Below, piece by piece: positions 62,585 to 64,000 of a DNA stretch of 64,000 nucleotides. Position 1 is the first letter of the stretch. Every line of letters begins with the position of its first letter. Below the pieces are notes generated by a model. It was not told the DNA's origin. It saw only the letters and a program-made list of their open reading frames with translations, and made no database searches. Position numbers and translations under genes: made by a program. Source of the stretch: Bacteroidales bacterium (GTDB lineage Bacteria > Bacteroidota > Bacteroidia > Bacteroidales > P3); the NCBI GenBank assembly GCA_017616895.1, contig JAFZXE010000029.1, positions 110,895-174,894 of the forward strand. The letters are read 5' to 3'.

Positions 62585-63676
62585 CTATTTTTCTTTGTGT
62601 TGCAAATAGTATATATTCTTTTGTGCCTCTATCTCTGCTCGTAATTCCTCGTCTGTTGGCATATAGGTCTTATATTTAGCAGCAAACAGTTGGTCATTGT
62701 CGTGGAGTACTGAGTATCGTGCAATGTCTTCATCCGTGTCGGCACATATCAAAATACCAATGGTAGGATTGTCATTCTCACCTCGTTTCAACTCATCATA
62801 CATCCTAACATACATATCCATCTGGCCTACATCCTGATGGGTTACCTTGGTCGTTTTGAGGTCTATCAACACAAACGATTTCAACAAGTAATTATAGAAA
62901 ACCAAGTCAATATAATAATCCTCCTTCTCTGTATGGATGTGTTGCTGTCTGGCAACAAAGGCGTAGCCCTTGCCAAGTTCCATAATAAACTTTTGCAAGT
63001 TGTTGATGATACTTGTCTCAAGTTCAGACTCTGTAAACGTCGCCTCCTGTGGAAAACCGAGGAATTCGGCAATTACCGGATTTTTGATAAATTCCATCTT
63101 GTCCTGCAGTGGACTGGTTCTCTCAATCATTTCCTTATGCACCAACTCTTTGTGTTGCGACATCAGCATTCGATGGTAGTACTGGCTGCTGACATTACGT
63201 TGCAGTGTCCGTGTGCTCCACACCTCGTTGGCAGCCTCACGTTCATACCAATCGCGAGCATCAGCATTCTTTTCCTGTAGAATTATGGAATAATGAGTCC
63301 AAGAAAGAAGAATGGGCTTTTTTCCAGTCAGTGATTGGAAAATGTTGACGCTGCCTTCTTCATTAGATTTTCCAGTCAGTGATTGGAAAATGTTTGGATA
63401 GTTCAGATAAAATGTGACAAACAAATACAGATTGCTCTTATTAAACCCTCTACCATATTTCTGTGTCAGCTGTTTTGCCAGCTCTATTAACACCTGCTCA
63501 CCATATTCAGCACGTTTTTCTTTAAGTACCTCTTTATGGATGCGCATTCCAAGCAGCCAGTTCCTCATAATAAGCGTGACATTCACTGTATGATAGACTG
63601 CCTGCTGCGCCTGTTCAATAATGTCGCTGGTGTCGTTTAGTAATGAGCTTTTCTCTATAGGGACAATGTCTTTCAT
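62585..63676 (-). CDS. DUF1016 (YhcG-like) PD-(D/E)xK nuclease-domain protein
   Basis: 363-residue protein of the DUF1016/YhcG family, which often accompanies type I restriction loci. The N-terminal DUF1016 region (about 15-185) has VNVTLIMRNWLLGMRI; the C-terminal PD-(D/E)xK-like domain has DYYIDLVFYNYLLKSFVLIDLKTTKV, with D, D-L-K as metal residues. An in-frame duplication repeats NIFQSLTGK (about 91-99 and 107-115). It ends 4 bp before hsdR and starts by ATGA overlap with the truncated hsdR-like frame. Role in the locus is not established. Confidence 0.85.
   Translation of the reverse strand: MKDIVPIEKSSLLNDTSDIIEQAQQAVYHTVNVTLIMRNWLLGMRIHKEVLKEKRAEYGEQVLIELAKQLTQKYGRGFNKSNLYLFVTFYLNYPNIFQSLTGKSNEEGSVNIFQSLTGKKPILLSWTHYSIILQEKNADARDWYEREAANEVWSTRTLQRNVSSQYYHRMLMSQHKELVHKEMIERTSPLQDKMEFIKNPVIAEFLGFPQEATFTESELETSIINNLQKFIMELGKGYAFVARQQHIHTEKEDYYIDLVFYNYLLKSFVLIDLKTTKVTHQDVGQMDMYVRMYDELKRGENDNPTIGILICADTDEDIARYSVLHDNDQLFAAKYKTYMPTDEELRAEIEAQKNIYYLQHKEK
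63320..63394 (-). repeat. 27-bp direct repeat inside the DUF1016 gene
   Basis: Two 27-bp copies, TTTTCCAGTCAGTGATTGGA plus AAATGTT on the plus strand (63320-63346 and 63368-63394), 48 bp (16 codons) apart, keeping the reading frame and coding NIFQSLTGK twice. Confidence 0.92.
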
Positions 63677-63771
63677 TTTGTCTTTGTTATCTGATTATTA
63701 TTCATATTATCATTATCTTGCAGCAGGGTGACAATCGACATCTCTAACTGGCCTTCGTTGAAGTATGGCAT
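63673..63771 (-). pseudogene. truncated 5' end of a second hsdR
   Basis: A 32-codon frame beginning MPYFNEGQLEMSIVTLLQDN, matching the hsdR start MPYFNEHSLEMAIMELFEQQ, then drifting into Asn-rich sequence and a stop that overlaps the DUF1016 start (ATGA). The DNA around the two starts is nearly the same: AATAGCATTATGCC precedes TA(C/T)TTCAACGAA in both. An AAAGGAG Shine-Dalgarno-like site lies 8 bases before this ATG. Confidence 0.75.
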
Positions 63772-63789
63772 AATGCTATTCTCCTTTCG

Positions 63790-64000
63790 TTAAATTGGCC
63801 GACCCATTTTACTCTCAATCGGGTCAATAGCATCGACTCTGGTATAGGACGTATATTCATTCAAACGTGACTTTTTGGCATCGCGTTCGTTTAGCAGTTC
63901 TATAACTTCATCGATGGTAATTTCTCCCTCGATATTCCTTCGGGCAAGTTCAAGGAGATAGTTCGACACCTGTAACCCATCGACGGCCTGCAAACCGATA
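63790..64000 (-). CDS. VbhA-like antitoxin or C-terminal part, partial
   Basis: At least 67 residues, open to the right edge of the window (the frame continues past base 64000, and the first internal start would be TTG at 63993). GLQVSNYLLELARRNIEGEITIDEVIELLNERD resembles the VbhA-type antitoxin helix that inhibits Fic toxins (GL..S...LELA.....GEI..DE). If so, a Fic gene would be expected just outside the window. It is 18 bp upstream of the truncated hsdR start. Moderate confidence. Confidence 0.5.
   Translation of the reverse strand, partial: IGLQAVDGLQVSNYLLELARRNIEGEITIDEVIELLNERDAKKSRLNEYTSYTRVDAIDPIESKMGRPI

Noticed and set aside
61297-62679. 460-codon plus-strand frame across hsdR
   Set aside because: His/Gln/Leu/Val-rich antisense shadow; the minus-strand frame carries all HsdR motifs.

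Overview
The window comes from a Bacteroidetes genome, most likely an uncultured or gut-type member of the Bacteroidales. The evidence is type IX secretion (T9SS) genes (gldL, gldM, two gldN, porV, a PorE-like protein), a giant gingipain-type protease with a T9SS sorting tail, a fused SecDF, a PheS with the Cys-rich insert seen in this phylum, scarce Shine-Dalgarno sites, and many promoters with the phylum's TAnnTTTG -7 box, six of them with a TTG-type -33 element 19-20 bp upstream. No tRNA, rRNA or CRISPR array was seen. Layout. 1-4978: end of the gldLMN operon, with a tandem second gldN behind a strong terminator, then a secreted EEP-fold hydrolase. 5586-8142: thioesterase, GH29 fucosidase lipoprotein and nitroreductase. 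8217-13421 (minus): surface lipoprotein and beta-barrel protein, a DUF4097 lipoprotein, a DUF975 membrane protein, a GntR regulator, an ABC permease and its ATPase. 13635-16009: Wzz-like and O-antigen polymerase/ligase-like proteins. 16021-17874 (minus): OmpA-like lipoprotein, rpmF and the DUF177 gene. 18921-24383: C25 protease with about ten Cys-containing adhesin modules. 24526-28681: aroQ, a small regulator with two paralogous membrane proteins, a DUF3784 protein and gdhA. 28874-35370 (minus): a greA-led operon ending in a PorE-like protein. 35528-48770 (minus): SecDF, a small membrane protein, then a trio of TonB-dependent receptor, 1599-residue surface protein and PorV. 49259-58667: housekeeping genes (radC, folB, pheS, cyclophilin lipoprotein, DUF4301, hisS, rimO, ftsY, thioredoxin-like). 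58891-64000 (minus): edge of a type I restriction island with hsdR, a DUF1016 nuclease and a VbhA-like antitoxin fragment. How the parts work together: SecDF moves proteins into the periplasm; GldL/M/N, PorV and the PorE-like protein belong to the machinery that takes CTD-bearing proteins such as the C25 protease across the outer membrane; Wzz/Wzy-like proteins and the GT4 enzyme point to surface polysaccharide, which in this phylum can anchor T9SS cargo. The most unusual signals are non-coding. All three intergenic gaps longer than 400 bp carry arrays with an 11-bp period whose unit sequence changes in blocks; one is split by a 258-bp MITE-like element whose removal restores the 11-bp phase exactly. 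Separately, eight genes have 7- or 8-bp tandem repeats starting at or within a few bases of the stop codon, most units repeating a stop trinucleotide. In the restriction island a truncated second hsdR start lies just upstream of the DUF1016 gene.
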